Shown here: piece by piece, positions 17,901 to 24,876 of the stretch
How positions within the stretch are numbered: position 1 is the first letter of the stretch
Layout: each line of letters starts with the position of its first letter
Assembly: GCA_044225675.1 (NCBI GenBank)
Contig: JBGAIH010000001.1
Location: 310,001 to 374,000, forward strand
Length of the DNA: 64,000 nucleotides
Source: JACMQX01 sp044225675
GTDB lineage: Bacteria > Pseudomonadota > Gammaproteobacteria > Burkholderiales > Burkholderiaceae_C
Direction of reading: 5' to 3'
Position numbers and translations under genes: made by a program
The notes under the pieces: model-generated
Databases searched by the model: none
Seen by the model: only the letters and a program-made list of their open reading frames with translations
What the model was told of the DNA's origin: nothing

Positions 17901-19820
17901 GCCGAGCTGCAGGCCCAGGTCGTGGATCCAGACACCTGAGCCCCCCTCTGAGGGGGTGGCTGAGGCAGCCGGGCCGCCATCGGCGATCAAATAGGGATGC
18001 TCGTCCAGCACGCGGGCGCCCATGCGCTCGAGAACCGGCAGCGAGTCGGACAGCGGGACCTTGGCCAGGCTGTAGATCTTGAAGCGCAGCAGGCCTGCTG
18101 CCGCCCCGAGCGGCCGATACAGGCGCACGGCCAGCGGCGCCTGCGGCGTGAGGCTGGCCAGCAGCTCGGCGTCCTCTGCGGCCACGGCGGCGGAGAAATC
18201 TTCGCGGTAGGCGAGCGGAAAGGCGGTCGCGAACCGCCGGGCCAGCGCCAGGCCCGGCCCCTCGCCGTGGCGACGCAGCAGCTCGGCGCCGGCTTCGTCT
18301 TCCCAGCGCTGGGCCAGGCGCGCGAGCCGCGCTTCCAGCGCGCGCTCGTCGACCTCGGCCGGCGCACTGTCGCGCGCGCGCACCAGGTAGTGGATGCGCG
18401 CCAGCGGGCTGTCGGTCAGCATGGGCGTGAATTCGATGGACTGGCCGTCCAGCGCAGCCATCAGCTCGTGGCCCATCTTCACGCGCAGCTCGGTGTTGTA
18501 GCGGTCGCGCGGCACGAACACCTGGGCCGAGGTGAAGCGGCCGAACGGGTCGCGGCGCAGGAAGAGGCGGGTGCGCTGGCGCTCCTGCAGCCGCAGGATG
18601 CCGATGGCGTGGTCGGCCAGCGTGGCGGTGTCGATCTGGAACAGCTCGTCGCGCGGATAGACGTCCAGAATGCTTTGCAGCGACTTGGCTGCATGGCTGC
18701 CGGGCACCACGCCCGAGCCGGCCACCACGTCAGCCACGCGGCGGCGCACCTGGGGAATGGTGTCGATGTCGGCCGAGTAGGCCGTGGCGGTGTACAGGCC
18801 CAGAAAGCGCGACTCGCCGGTGACTTCGCCCGAGGCGTCGTAGCGCTTGACCGAGATCAGGTCGAGCCAGGCCGGGCGGTGCACGGTGGCTCGCGTCATG
18901 GCCTTGGTGACGAGCACCAGCTCGTCGTTGGCGATGCGGGCCACGGCCTCGGGCGGCAGGTGCTGCTCGGCGGTCTGGGGCACGCCCCGCAGAATGCCCA
19001 GGCCCGAGTCGGGACGTGCCACCAGCGTGACGGCGTCGCCGTCGCGGCGCACGTCGTAGTCGCGGGCGCCGAGCAGGGTGAAGTGGCGCGCTTCGAGCCA
19101 GTCGAGGAAGGCGATGCCTTCCTGGCGCAGGACCGGCGGCAGCGGCGCTCCGGCCGACTCCTCGCGCAGCGCACGAAGGCGCGTCAGCATCGGCTCCCAG
19201 TCGGCCACGGCGGCGCGGACGTCGCCAAGCACCCGGGCCAGTTCGGCCGCCAGGGCTGCGCGCTCGTCCTCGGCCACGATGCGGTCGCATTCGACCATGA
19301 TCAGCGACTCGGCGGCTGCGGTGTCACGGCCGGAGGCCTGGCCCGCCGGCTTGCCGCTTTCGGCAGAGGGGCCGCCACCGCCTGCACGGCCATTGCCGTT
19401 GCCCGCCATGGCTTCCACCGACGCCACGCCGCCCGCCGGAAGGCGCGTGACGCGCATGAGGGGGTGGACGATCCAGTGGGCGGTGCGGCCGCTGCGGTTG
19501 ACTGCCATGGTGACCGAGTCCACGAGGAAGGGCATGTCTTCTTGCACGATCTGGATGCAGCTGTGGTCGCTCACGAAGCCGTCTTCGGCCAGGCTCGGGT
19601 TGAACACGCGGATGCCGGGTTGGCCTGAAGCACGCGGCGCATCCAGCAGGCGCCAGTGCGCATTGGCCATGGCGAACAGGGCGGCCGGGCCGCGGGCCTG
19701 CAGTTCGTCGGGATCGGCGGCTTCGTAGTAGGCCGAGACGAACGCGGCCATGCGTTGCGCCTGCGGGCCGGCATGCGCCTGGGTGTAGGCCAGCAGGTCG
19801 TTGAGTGCGGGGTGAGTCAT
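14940..19820 (-). CDS. NAD-dependent glutamate dehydrogenase, large (GdhB/GDH180-type)
   Basis: Converts glutamate to 2-oxoglutarate and ammonia with NAD+, a catabolic route for glutamate. The 1,626-residue length matches the large L-GDH class. It has a long N-terminal regulatory region with ACT-like segments (about residues 1-650). The central catalytic domain carries VHLRGGKVARGGLRWSDR and KNTVIVPVGSKGGFVLK, both family-diagnostic. A Rossmann-type NAD domain follows (GIGDMSGDVFGNGML; VAEGGNLGATQNGRIEYA), then a helical C-terminus. The ATG at 19820 is chosen (ribosome-binding site AAGAAGGGC upstream). A TTG two codons earlier is possible. Around residues 611-627 a Gly/Ala/Ser-rich insertion is encoded by a palindromic sequence (see 17935-17985). 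The next genes downstream, hipBA, have their own promoter. Confidence 0.95.
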   Translation of the reverse strand: MTHPALNDLLAYTQAHAGPQAQRMAAFVSAYYEAADPDELQARGPAALFAMANAHWRLLDAPRASGQPGIRVFNPSLAEDGFVSDHSCIQIVQEDMPFLVDSVTMAVNRSGRTAHWIVHPLMRVTRLPAGGVASVEAMAGNGNGRAGGGGPSAESGKPAGQASGRDTAAAESLIMVECDRIVAEDERAALAAELARVLGDVRAAVADWEPMLTRLRALREESAGAPLPPVLRQEGIAFLDWLEARHFTLLGARDYDVRRDGDAVTLVARPDSGLGILRGVPQTAEQHLPPEAVARIANDELVLVTKAMTRATVHRPAWLDLISVKRYDASGEVTGESRFLGLYTATAYSADIDTIPQVRRRVADVVAGSGVVPGSHAAKSLQSILDVYPRDELFQIDTATLADHAIGILRLQERQRTRLFLRRDPFGRFTSAQVFVPRDRYNTELRVKMGHELMAALDGQSIEFTPMLTDSPLARIHYLVRARDSAPAEVDERALEARLARLAQRWEDEAGAELLRRHGEGPGLALARRFATAFPLAYREDFSAAVAAEDAELLASLTPQAPLAVRLYRPLGAAAGLLRFKIYSLAKVPLSDSLPVLERMGARVLDEHPYLIADGGPAASATPSEGGSGVWIHDLGLQLGAEVELSAVRARFEALFAAVWRGDVESDDLNRLALSTSLDARAIAVLRAYTRYFKQLGFAFSQAYVEATLNRHAAIAQELIKLFHARFDPSVRSGRDENVAALAFSIEKHLGEVASLDDDRILRQFFQTIEATLRTNAWQTAEDGQLKSYLSFKLNPREVPGVPEPKPLFEIWVYSPRVEGVHLRGGKVARGGLRWSDRREDFRTEILGLVKAQQVKNTVIVPVGSKGGFVLKAAPSASDREAYLAEGVACYKTFLRGLLDVTDNIVKGAVVPPAKVVRHDADDPYLVVAADKGTAAFSDYANAVSAEYGFWLGDAFASGGSVGYDHKKMGITARGAWESVKRHFRALGVDTQSTPFTVAGIGDMSGDVFGNGMLLSPHIQLVAAFDHRHIFIDPSPDTATSYAERQRLFALPRSSWDDYNKALISRGGGVWPRTAKSIPLSPEARAVLGIDAAELAPVELLRAILLAPVDLLYNGGIGTYIKASFESHSQVGDKASDAFRVNGEELRCKVVAEGGNLGATQNGRIEYAQKGRGGKGGRIYTDAIDNSAGVDCSDHEVNIKILLGGIVEAGDLTLKQRNDLLASMTDEVGHLVLQDNYYQTQALDVSQHRPMYWLDGQQRLMQWLEQTGRLNRAIEFLPTDEEIARRRAAGQGLTAPEGAVLLAYSKMSTYDELLASNLPDDPHFSRSLKAYFPKVLGEKFASQVAAHPLRREIIATHVTNTVLNRAGATFVNFLASEAGATAADVVRAFTLAREVFDLEPLWDQIDALDLQVDSPLQLDLLSELISAAQRASRWLLRLRLQSGHGQGDLPSIIARYQPVARELRGNLRHWLPPAALQTWQDAADKLVSAGVAEPLAQGLAALRLTIPALDLADLAQKSGRSLEQAARAYFGVDEALDLAGWRAEINRLPTGTLWQTQARGSARDDVYAIASQITQGLLSRGEPLADWRKRNDKALARLHGLLGSLGAQAPDLAPVSVALRELRHLA
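17935..17985. repeat. Palindromic sequence embedded in the glutamate dehydrogenase gene
   Basis: A perfect 7-bp palindrome around one T (CCCCCTC-T-GAGGGGG, 17942-17956) followed by GGTGGCTGAGGCAGCCGGGCC. It looks like the palindromic intergenic repeats common in related genomes rather than normal coding sequence. On the gene strand it reads in frame as about 17 residues (DGGPAASATPSEGGSGV) between the conserved-looking DEHPYLIA and WIHDLGLQ, so the host frame stays open. The repeat nature is inferred from its form. No second copy was seen in the window. Confidence 0.45.
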
Positions 19821-20033
19821 GGGCAAGCCCTTCTTGGATGTCGCGCCCGTCTCAGGGCGTCAGTGTGTTGGCAAGGCAGCGCGTACAGCCGGTGCGCTTG
19901 ATGTGTGTGTGCGGGAAATTCTAGGCCTCGCTCATGCTGCGCAGGGCCTTGCGAGGACGGGCTTCATGGCGTTATGCGCTGTTTGCATCGGCTTGGTAAC
20001 ATCATCCGGCTGACATCCCAACACCCTATATCC

Positions 20034-21245
20034 ATGAGCAATACCCCTGCCGGCCTGCCATTTGCGACGCGCCTGAACAACGTCGAGACCTCCGCGATCC
20101 GCGAACTCTTCAAGCTGCTGGGCAAGCCCGGCATCATCAGCTTTGCCGGCGGCTTTCCGGACAGCGCCATGTTCGACGTCGAAGGCATCAAGGAGGCCGC
20201 CAGCAAGGCGCTGACCGAAGAGGCCGGCGGCGCCCTCCAGTACGGCGCCACCGAGGGCTATCAGCCGCTGCGCGAGCAGCTGGCCGCCTTCATGGGCACC
20301 AAGGGAGTGGCAGGCCTGCGGCCCGAGGATCTGATCGTCACCACCGGCAGCCAGCAGGCGCTCGACCTGCTGGGCAAGACGATGGTCTCGCCCGGCGACA
20401 AGGTCATCGTCGAAGGCCCGACCTTCCTGGCCACCATCCAGTGCTTCCGCCTGTACGGCGCGCAGCTCGTCAGCGCGCCGGTCGACGGCAACGGCGTCAA
20501 GACCGACGAGCTTGAACGCCTGATCGCGGAGCACCGCCCGAAGTTCGTCTACCTCATCCCCACCTTCGGCAACCCGAGTGGCGCGCTGTTGAGCCTGGAG
20601 CGGCGCCGCAAGGTGCTGGAGCTGGCGGTGAAGTACCAGACGCTGGTGGTGGAAGACGACCCCTATGGCGATCTCTATTTCGGCGCCAAGCCGCCGCCGA
20701 GTCTGCTGGCCCTGAGCGCCGAGGTGCCTGGCAGCCGGCCGCTGCTGGTGCATTGCGGCAGCCTGAGCAAGGTGCTCAGCCCCGGCCTGCGCGTGGGCTG
20801 GATGATCGCGCCGGCCGAGCTGCTGGCCAAGGCCACCATGTGCAAGCAGTTCAGTGACGCCCACACCAGCACCTTCGCCCAGGCCACGGCGGCGCAGTAC
20901 CTCAAGGCCGGCCGCATGCCCGCGACGCTCGACCGGGTACGCCAGGTTTACGGTGAACGCGCCCGTGCGATGGGCGCGGCGCTTCAGCGCGAACTCGGCG
21001 ATGCGGTGGAATACACCCAGCCCCAGGGCGGCCTGTTCTTCTGGGCCCGCCTCACGGGCCACGGCGGCAAGGTCGCCGATGCCGGCGAGTTTGCCAAACG
21101 CGCCATCGTCAAGGGCGTGGCCTTCGTGCCCGGCGCACCGTTCTTCGCCGAGCGGCCCGACGTGGCGACCTTCCGGCTCAGCTTTGCGACGGCGGACGTG
21201 GCGAAGATCGAAGAAGGTGTGGGGCGGTTGGGGCAGGCGGTTTGA
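20034..21245 (+). CDS. PLP-dependent aminotransferase (class I/II; 2-aminoadipate aminotransferase/LysN-like)
   Basis: 403-residue fold-type I aminotransferase. Visible family features are SFAGGFPDSAMFD near the N-terminus, LQYGATEGYQPLRE, the PLP-phosphate contact TTGSQQALDLLGK, PTFGNPSGA, the Asp contacting the PLP ring nitrogen in VEDDPYGDLYFG, the Schiff-base Lys in CGSLSKVLSPGLRVGW and the substrate Arg region TFRLSFA. Closest in style to aminoadipate, branched-chain or aromatic aminotransferases of the MocR-catalytic/LysN group. Substrate not fixed. The ATG at 20034 is preferred over an upstream in-frame extension that lacks conserved features. It is divergent from glutamate dehydrogenase across a 213-base gap, a natural pairing because glutamate/2-oxoglutarate are its likely co-substrates. 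Confidence 0.88.
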   Translation: MSNTPAGLPFATRLNNVETSAIRELFKLLGKPGIISFAGGFPDSAMFDVEGIKEAASKALTEEAGGALQYGATEGYQPLREQLAAFMGTKGVAGLRPEDLIVTTGSQQALDLLGKTMVSPGDKVIVEGPTFLATIQCFRLYGAQLVSAPVDGNGVKTDELERLIAEHRPKFVYLIPTFGNPSGALLSLERRRKVLELAVKYQTLVVEDDPYGDLYFGAKPPPSLLALSAEVPGSRPLLVHCGSLSKVLSPGLRVGWMIAPAELLAKATMCKQFSDAHTSTFAQATAAQYLKAGRMPATLDRVRQVYGERARAMGAALQRELGDAVEYTQPQGGLFFWARLTGHGGKVADAGEFAKRAIVKGVAFVPGAPFFAERPDVATFRLSFATADVAKIEEGVGRLGQAV

Positions 21246-21316
21246 GCTGGCAGGCAGTCTGCATTCAATTCGAGTTTCGCTTGGAGACCTCGCGGAAGGC
21301 GGGCGGCGTGGACCGG

Positions 21317-21723
21317 TTCTCCGGCGCACGCTCGCGCAGATGTTTTTGTAGCGCGCCTGACTGGTTGGCGCTGCCTCCGTACAGGCATGCGCGGCTCTTG
21401 TACGCAGCGCGAATGGCGCCTGCGCCCCGGTCCCCACCACCCACCTTCAAATGCGGGTGGGTTTGCCGGGCCTTCGCGCGTGATGGATCTTCGTGACTGC
21501 GACGTCGGCTCAAGGTATGCCCCATCCGGCGCGCGTGCGCCTGGGGGGCACACGCTGCGGGGCGGTTCAGGCGAGCGAAGCAACGCACCGCCGGGGTGGG
21601 TGGTTCGGGGGGGCGGGCGCAGGGCCAGTCGCGCTGCGTACAAGAGCCGCGCACGCCCGCACGGAGGCAGCGCCAACCAGTCAGGCGCGCTACAAAAACA
21701 TCTGCGCGAGGTGCCCGGAGAAC
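21317..21723. repeat. Large imperfect inverted repeat (two arms of about 100 bp)
   Basis: Part of a 747-base stretch (21246-21992) without a credible gene. Arm 1 is about 21317-21427 and arm 2 about 21613-21723 in opposite orientation. Bases 21331-21380 and 21661-21710 are perfect reverse complements over 50 bp, and further blocks such as TGCGCGGCTCTTGTACGCAG match beyond that. The similarity weakly continues inward (CCACCCACC against GGTGGGTGG). The loop of about 185 bases has no clear gene. Short open frames on both strands inside it are repeat-derived. It resembles a multi-copy palindromic element, but no transposase or terminal target duplication is visible. Confidence 0.85.
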
Positions 21724-21743
21724 GCCCCCCCGGGCCGCCCGCC

Positions 21744-21963
21744 CCTGCCAACCCTGCAGGCGTACCCTGCCAACCCTGCAGGCGTACCCTGCCAACCCTG
21801 CAGGCGTACCCTGCCAACCCTGCAGGCGTACCCTGCCAACCCTGTAGGCGTACCCTGCCAACCCTGTAGGCGTACCCTGCCAACCCTGTAGGCGTACCCT
21901 GCCAACCCTGCAGGCGTACCCTGCCAACCACGAAGGCATACCCCGCCCACCTCACAGGCACGA
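21744..21963. repeat. 22-bp tandem repeat (minisatellite), eight near-perfect and two degenerate units
   Basis: Units start at 21744 and recur every 22 bases to 21898 (consensus CCTGCCAACCCTGCAGGCGT plus AC). Units 5-7 share one C-to-T change that removes the PstI-like CTGCAG core, so variants are clustered as expected from replication slippage or unequal exchange. Two diverged units continue from 21920 and 21942. The unit is not a multiple of three and keeps all reading frames open, producing artificial repeat-protein ORFs on both strands. There are no unique spacers, so it is not a CRISPR array. Confidence 0.95.
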
Positions 21964-21992
21964 ACACCCAGCGATCCAGCGCCCGCACGCCC

Positions 21993-22577
21993 TCAGTCGA
22001 GTCGCAGCACCTCGCTCCGCAGCCGATAGAGCGGATCATCCATGCCATGCCGCCCGATGTTCCAGTGCGGCCGCGGCACCGGCGCGTCGTCGTCGAAGGG
22101 CTGCAGACCTTTCCAGTCGGTGATGACGGTGCGCTGCGCGATGCGCCAGGGGCCGCCGCGGCGCTCGACGCGATCGACGTAGCGTGAGCAGGCCATCAGG
22201 TCCACGCCCTGACCGCTCTGGCCGGTCGCCCCGCCGGTGAGGGCAGTGAGCGCCTCGGTGGCGTCGGCCGGGTAGCGCTGGATGCACCACACATACGTCT
22301 CCACCAGCGCCACGTCGGGCGATGCGAACTCGATCACCATGTTGCCGACCATGTGCATCGAGAAAGTGATCTTCTCGTGCCGGCCGCGGATCCACGCGAG
22401 CAGGCCGTCGACGTCGCCATGGAAATGATTGTGGTTGTCGGTGGCGTCGGCGTGGAAGACGCTGCGCATCGCGTCGAAGTCGAGCCGGTCCACCGCACGG
22501 CACCAGCGGTGGATGAGGTCGGTAATAGCCAGTCGGTGGCCGACGAACTCGGGCGTGAAGCTGCTGTCGTGGTCCAT
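21993..22577 (-). CDS. SnoaL-like (NTF2-fold) nuclear transport factor 2 family protein
   Basis: 194 residues with the SnoaL-like NTF2 fold pattern: FVGHRLAITDLIHRWCRAVD, then MRSVFHADATDNHNHFHGD, the mid-protein strand HMVGNMVIEFASPDVALVETYV, and WRIAQRTVITDW near the end. Members act as small cyclases, isomerases or dehydratases, or as ring-hydroxylating oxygenase small-subunit-like proteins. No oxygenase partner is present here. The ATG at 22577 is used because the conserved fold starts there, although a longer frame exists upstream. It follows the Grx-DinB gene on the same strand by 23 bases and is probably co-transcribed from the TetR-operator promoter. Role in the neighbouring catabolic pathway is inferred. 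Confidence 0.75.
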   Translation of the reverse strand: MDHDSSFTPEFVGHRLAITDLIHRWCRAVDRLDFDAMRSVFHADATDNHNHFHGDVDGLLAWIRGRHEKITFSMHMVGNMVIEFASPDVALVETYVWCIQRYPADATEALTALTGGATGQSGQGVDLMACSRYVDRVERRGGPWRIAQRTVITDWKGLQPFDDDAPVPRPHWNIGRHGMDDPLYRLRSEVLRLD

Positions 22578-22600
22578 GCGGTGGGTCGCTGAAGGGGACG

Positions 22601-23419
22601 TCAGGCCGTGGCCGCCGTGTCGTCCCAGGCCTTCTCGGGCAGGGGCAGGTTGGCAATGTCCTCGGCCGTCAGCGGATCGTCCACGGCGCGACCCGTGCTC
22701 TCGATCACCACCATGAGCTGCCGCGCATGCTGGGCCGAGTGCCAGGTGGTGCGTTCGAGCACCTCGTGCAGCGTCTGCGGGCCGTAGTACGTGGGCATGC
22801 TGGCGTGGAAGTCGGCGCCCTTGGCACGGTCCCACCAGGCGTTGAAGCGCGCGAGCACCTGTTCGCCGTAGCCGACGATGTCCTGCCCCGGCACCACCTC
22901 GTGCGTGCCCTGCATGATCAGGTCGTAGCCCAGCTCGCAGGGCGTCTCCACCGCTTCGAGAAAGGCCTCGACGATGCGGACCACATGGTGGGCCAGGCCG
23001 CGCGGCGGCGCCCAGCTGTCGCGGAACGGGCCGTCGAGCTGCGCGTCGGTGAGTTGCTGCACGAAGCCCATGGCCTTGGGCAGGATGATGTTCACGCGCT
23101 GGGCCAGCACGGCGGGCGACAGGCGCGCGCCCTCGGCAGCCGGGATGCCGAGGAAGTCCGTCACGTCGTTGAGCGACTGCGCATAGACCCAGTCCGGCCC
23201 GCGCGAGACGACCGGAATGCTGCGCGCGCCGAGCGCCGCGAGTTCCTGCATCGCGCCCGGACGGGCCTGCACGTTGACTGATTCGAAGGGCACGCCCCGG
23301 CGGGTCAGGAATTCCTTGGTGCGCAGGCAACTGGTGCAGCCTGGCGCCCAGAAGACGCGGACGGGAGAGTGGGCGGAGGCAGGGGAGGCGTTCATGGGAG
23401 TATTCATCGGGGTGGACAT
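22601..23419 (-). CDS. Glutaredoxin-DinB fusion protein
   Basis: Two domains in one 272-residue chain. Residues about 13-90 form a glutaredoxin/thioredoxin-like domain with active site APGCTSCLRTKEFL and the cis-Pro strand ARSIPVVS. Residues about 100-260 form a DinB-like four-helix domain with candidate metal-binding histidines in GLAHHVVRI and WHSAQHARQL. DinB-family proteins include thiol-dependent transferases and isomerases, so fusion to a redox domain suggests thiol chemistry, possibly glutathione-dependent. Three in-frame ATGs (23419, 23407, 23395) are candidates. The first lies inside a putative TetR operator, and none has a good ribosome-binding site. Divergent from the acyl-CoA dehydrogenase operon. 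Confidence 0.78.
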   Translation of the reverse strand: MSTPMNTPMNASPASAHSPVRVFWAPGCTSCLRTKEFLTRRGVPFESVNVQARPGAMQELAALGARSIPVVSRGPDWVYAQSLNDVTDFLGIPAAEGARLSPAVLAQRVNIILPKAMGFVQQLTDAQLDGPFRDSWAPPRGLAHHVVRIVEAFLEAVETPCELGYDLIMQGTHEVVPGQDIVGYGEQVLARFNAWWDRAKGADFHASMPTYYGPQTLHEVLERTTWHSAQHARQLMVVIESTGRAVDDPLTAEDIANLPLPEKAWDDTAATA

Positions 23420-23433
23420 ACTGCTTAGTATGT
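23416..23433. promoter_or_regulatory. Putative TetR-family operator 1
   Basis: Perfect dyad ACATACT-GCTT-AGTATGT over the start of the Grx-DinB gene. It has the same 7-bp arms and 4-base spacing as the site at 23539-23556. Best candidate binder is the TetR-family regulator encoded at 24873. Confidence 0.7.
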
Positions 23434-23538
23434 TGCCGCCGTAGGGAATGACCGATCCGGGCAAACCCGTTAAGCCATCCGTAGTCTTTATCGCTGATGA
23501 TTTAGGGTAATCCCGGATTCGATGGTTGATCCACAAGA

Positions 23539-23556
23539 ACATACTACCCAGTATGT
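23539..23556. promoter_or_regulatory. Putative TetR-family operator 2
   Basis: Perfect dyad ACATACT-ACCC-AGTATGT, 40 bases ahead of the acyl-CoA dehydrogenase start and 123 bases (centre to centre) from operator 1. The two sites bracket the divergent promoter region, so one regulator could control both transcription directions. Confidence 0.7.
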
Positions 23557-23595
23557 AGTCGCGGGATGAGCCCGCTGAAGCGAAGGTACGTACAC

Positions 23596-24876
23596 ATGAA
23601 CATGGCAGCAAGAAGCATCGAGATGGACCCGGAGCTGATGGACGAGGGCGTCATCTGGCGCCCCCGGCTGGACGCAGCCAGCCGCCGCTGGCTGGATGCT
23701 GCGGCCAGCCTGTCGCGCGATCATTTCGCCGACGCTGCCGCCGGCATCGACGCCGAGCAGCGCTATCCGCACGAGAACGTGGCGCTGCTGCGCGACAGCG
23801 GCATCGCCAGCATGCTGCTGCCTGCCGCCTACGGTGGCGGCGGTGCGTCGCTCACTTCGTACATCGCGGTGGTGGAAGAGATCGCCCAGGTCTGTGCGTC
23901 CACCAGCGGCATCGTCGCGACCATCCAGCTCGGCGCCGCACCGCTGCTGCTGATCTCCAACGAGACGATCAAGCAGCAGCTGCTGCGCGGCCTCGTGGAC
24001 CACGGCGAGATGGTGTCGTTCGCGCTGAGCGAGCGCGGTGCCGGCTCCGACCCGGCGGGTATGGTCACCGCCGCCGTGCGCGAGTCGAAGGGCGGCCAGA
24101 GCGGCTGGCGCATCCGTGGCGAAAAGTGCTGGATCGGCGGCGGCGGCGTGGCCCGCCACTACGTCGTGTTTGCACAGACCGAGCACGGCAGCGGCAAGCG
24201 CGGCATTGCCGCCTACCTGGTGGACGCCAGGGCGCCCGGCGTGGACGACAGCCGCATCGAGGACAAGATGGGCATGCGCGGCACGCGCACCGCCACCATC
24301 ACGCTGGACACCTGGGTCAGTGACGCGCAGGTGCTGGCCGAGCCCGGGCAGGGTTTGCGCCTGGCGCTGGCCTCGCTCGACGTCGGGCGGGTCGGCGTGG
24401 CGGCGCAGTCCTGCGGCATGGCGCTGGCGGCCTTCCGCGTGGCCAGCCGTTACGCCGCGACGCGCCGTACCTTCGGCGACCTGCTGATCGACCATCAGGC
24501 GCTGGCCTTCCGACTGGCCGAGCTGGCCGGCCGGCTCACGGCGGTGCGCATGATGACCTACGAGGCGGCGGCCGCCTACGACGCGGGCTCCAGCATCTCG
24601 GTGCTGGCCGCGCAGGCCAAGCTCATGGCCAGCGAGGTGGCGCATGACATGGTCGACGCGGCGCTGCAGATGCTGGGTGGCGCCGGCTACGTCAAACCCA
24701 ATCTGATCGAGCGCCTCTACCGCGACCAGCGCGTGACCGAAATCTACGAAGGCACGACCGAAGTGCAACTGCTGCTGATTGCCCGGACTCTGCGGGCTCA
24801 CGCGCTGCGGCACGTGGCCGGCGCCCAGGCGGCGAGCCCGGCCAGTGGCGCGGCCCCGGCGAAGGCGGCGGCATGA
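23596..24876 (+). CDS. Acyl-CoA dehydrogenase
   Basis: 426-residue FAD flavoenzyme of the acyl-CoA dehydrogenase family, introducing a 2,3-double bond into an acyl-CoA. Visible features are PAAYGGGGASLTSYIAVVEE in the N-terminal helical domain, SFALSERGAGSDPAG (FAD/substrate contact region), RGEKCWIGGGGVA, the C-terminal QMLGGAGYVKPNLIERLYRD, and the catalytic-base region EIYEGTTEVQ. A short Ala-rich tail ends the protein. The ATG at 23596 is preferred. An alternative at 23566 adds ten residues. It is the first gene of the TetR-controlled operon; its stop overlaps the TetR start by four bases. Confidence 0.92.
   Translation: MNMAARSIEMDPELMDEGVIWRPRLDAASRRWLDAAASLSRDHFADAAAGIDAEQRYPHENVALLRDSGIASMLLPAAYGGGGASLTSYIAVVEEIAQVCASTSGIVATIQLGAAPLLLISNETIKQQLLRGLVDHGEMVSFALSERGAGSDPAGMVTAAVRESKGGQSGWRIRGEKCWIGGGGVARHYVVFAQTEHGSGKRGIAAYLVDARAPGVDDSRIEDKMGMRGTRTATITLDTWVSDAQVLAEPGQGLRLALASLDVGRVGVAAQSCGMALAAFRVASRYAATRRTFGDLLIDHQALAFRLAELAGRLTAVRMMTYEAAAAYDAGSSISVLAAQAKLMASEVAHDMVDAALQMLGGAGYVKPNLIERLYRDQRVTEIYEGTTEVQLLLIARTLRAHALRHVAGAQAASPASGAAPAKAAA

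Noticed and set aside
21744..21963. CRISPR array
   Set aside because: Units are contiguous with no unique spacers and no cas genes nearby.
20984..22048. Repeat-protein open frames across the 22-bp minisatellite on both strands
   Set aside because: The 22-bp period keeps every frame open; translations are just frame-shifted copies of the DNA repeat.
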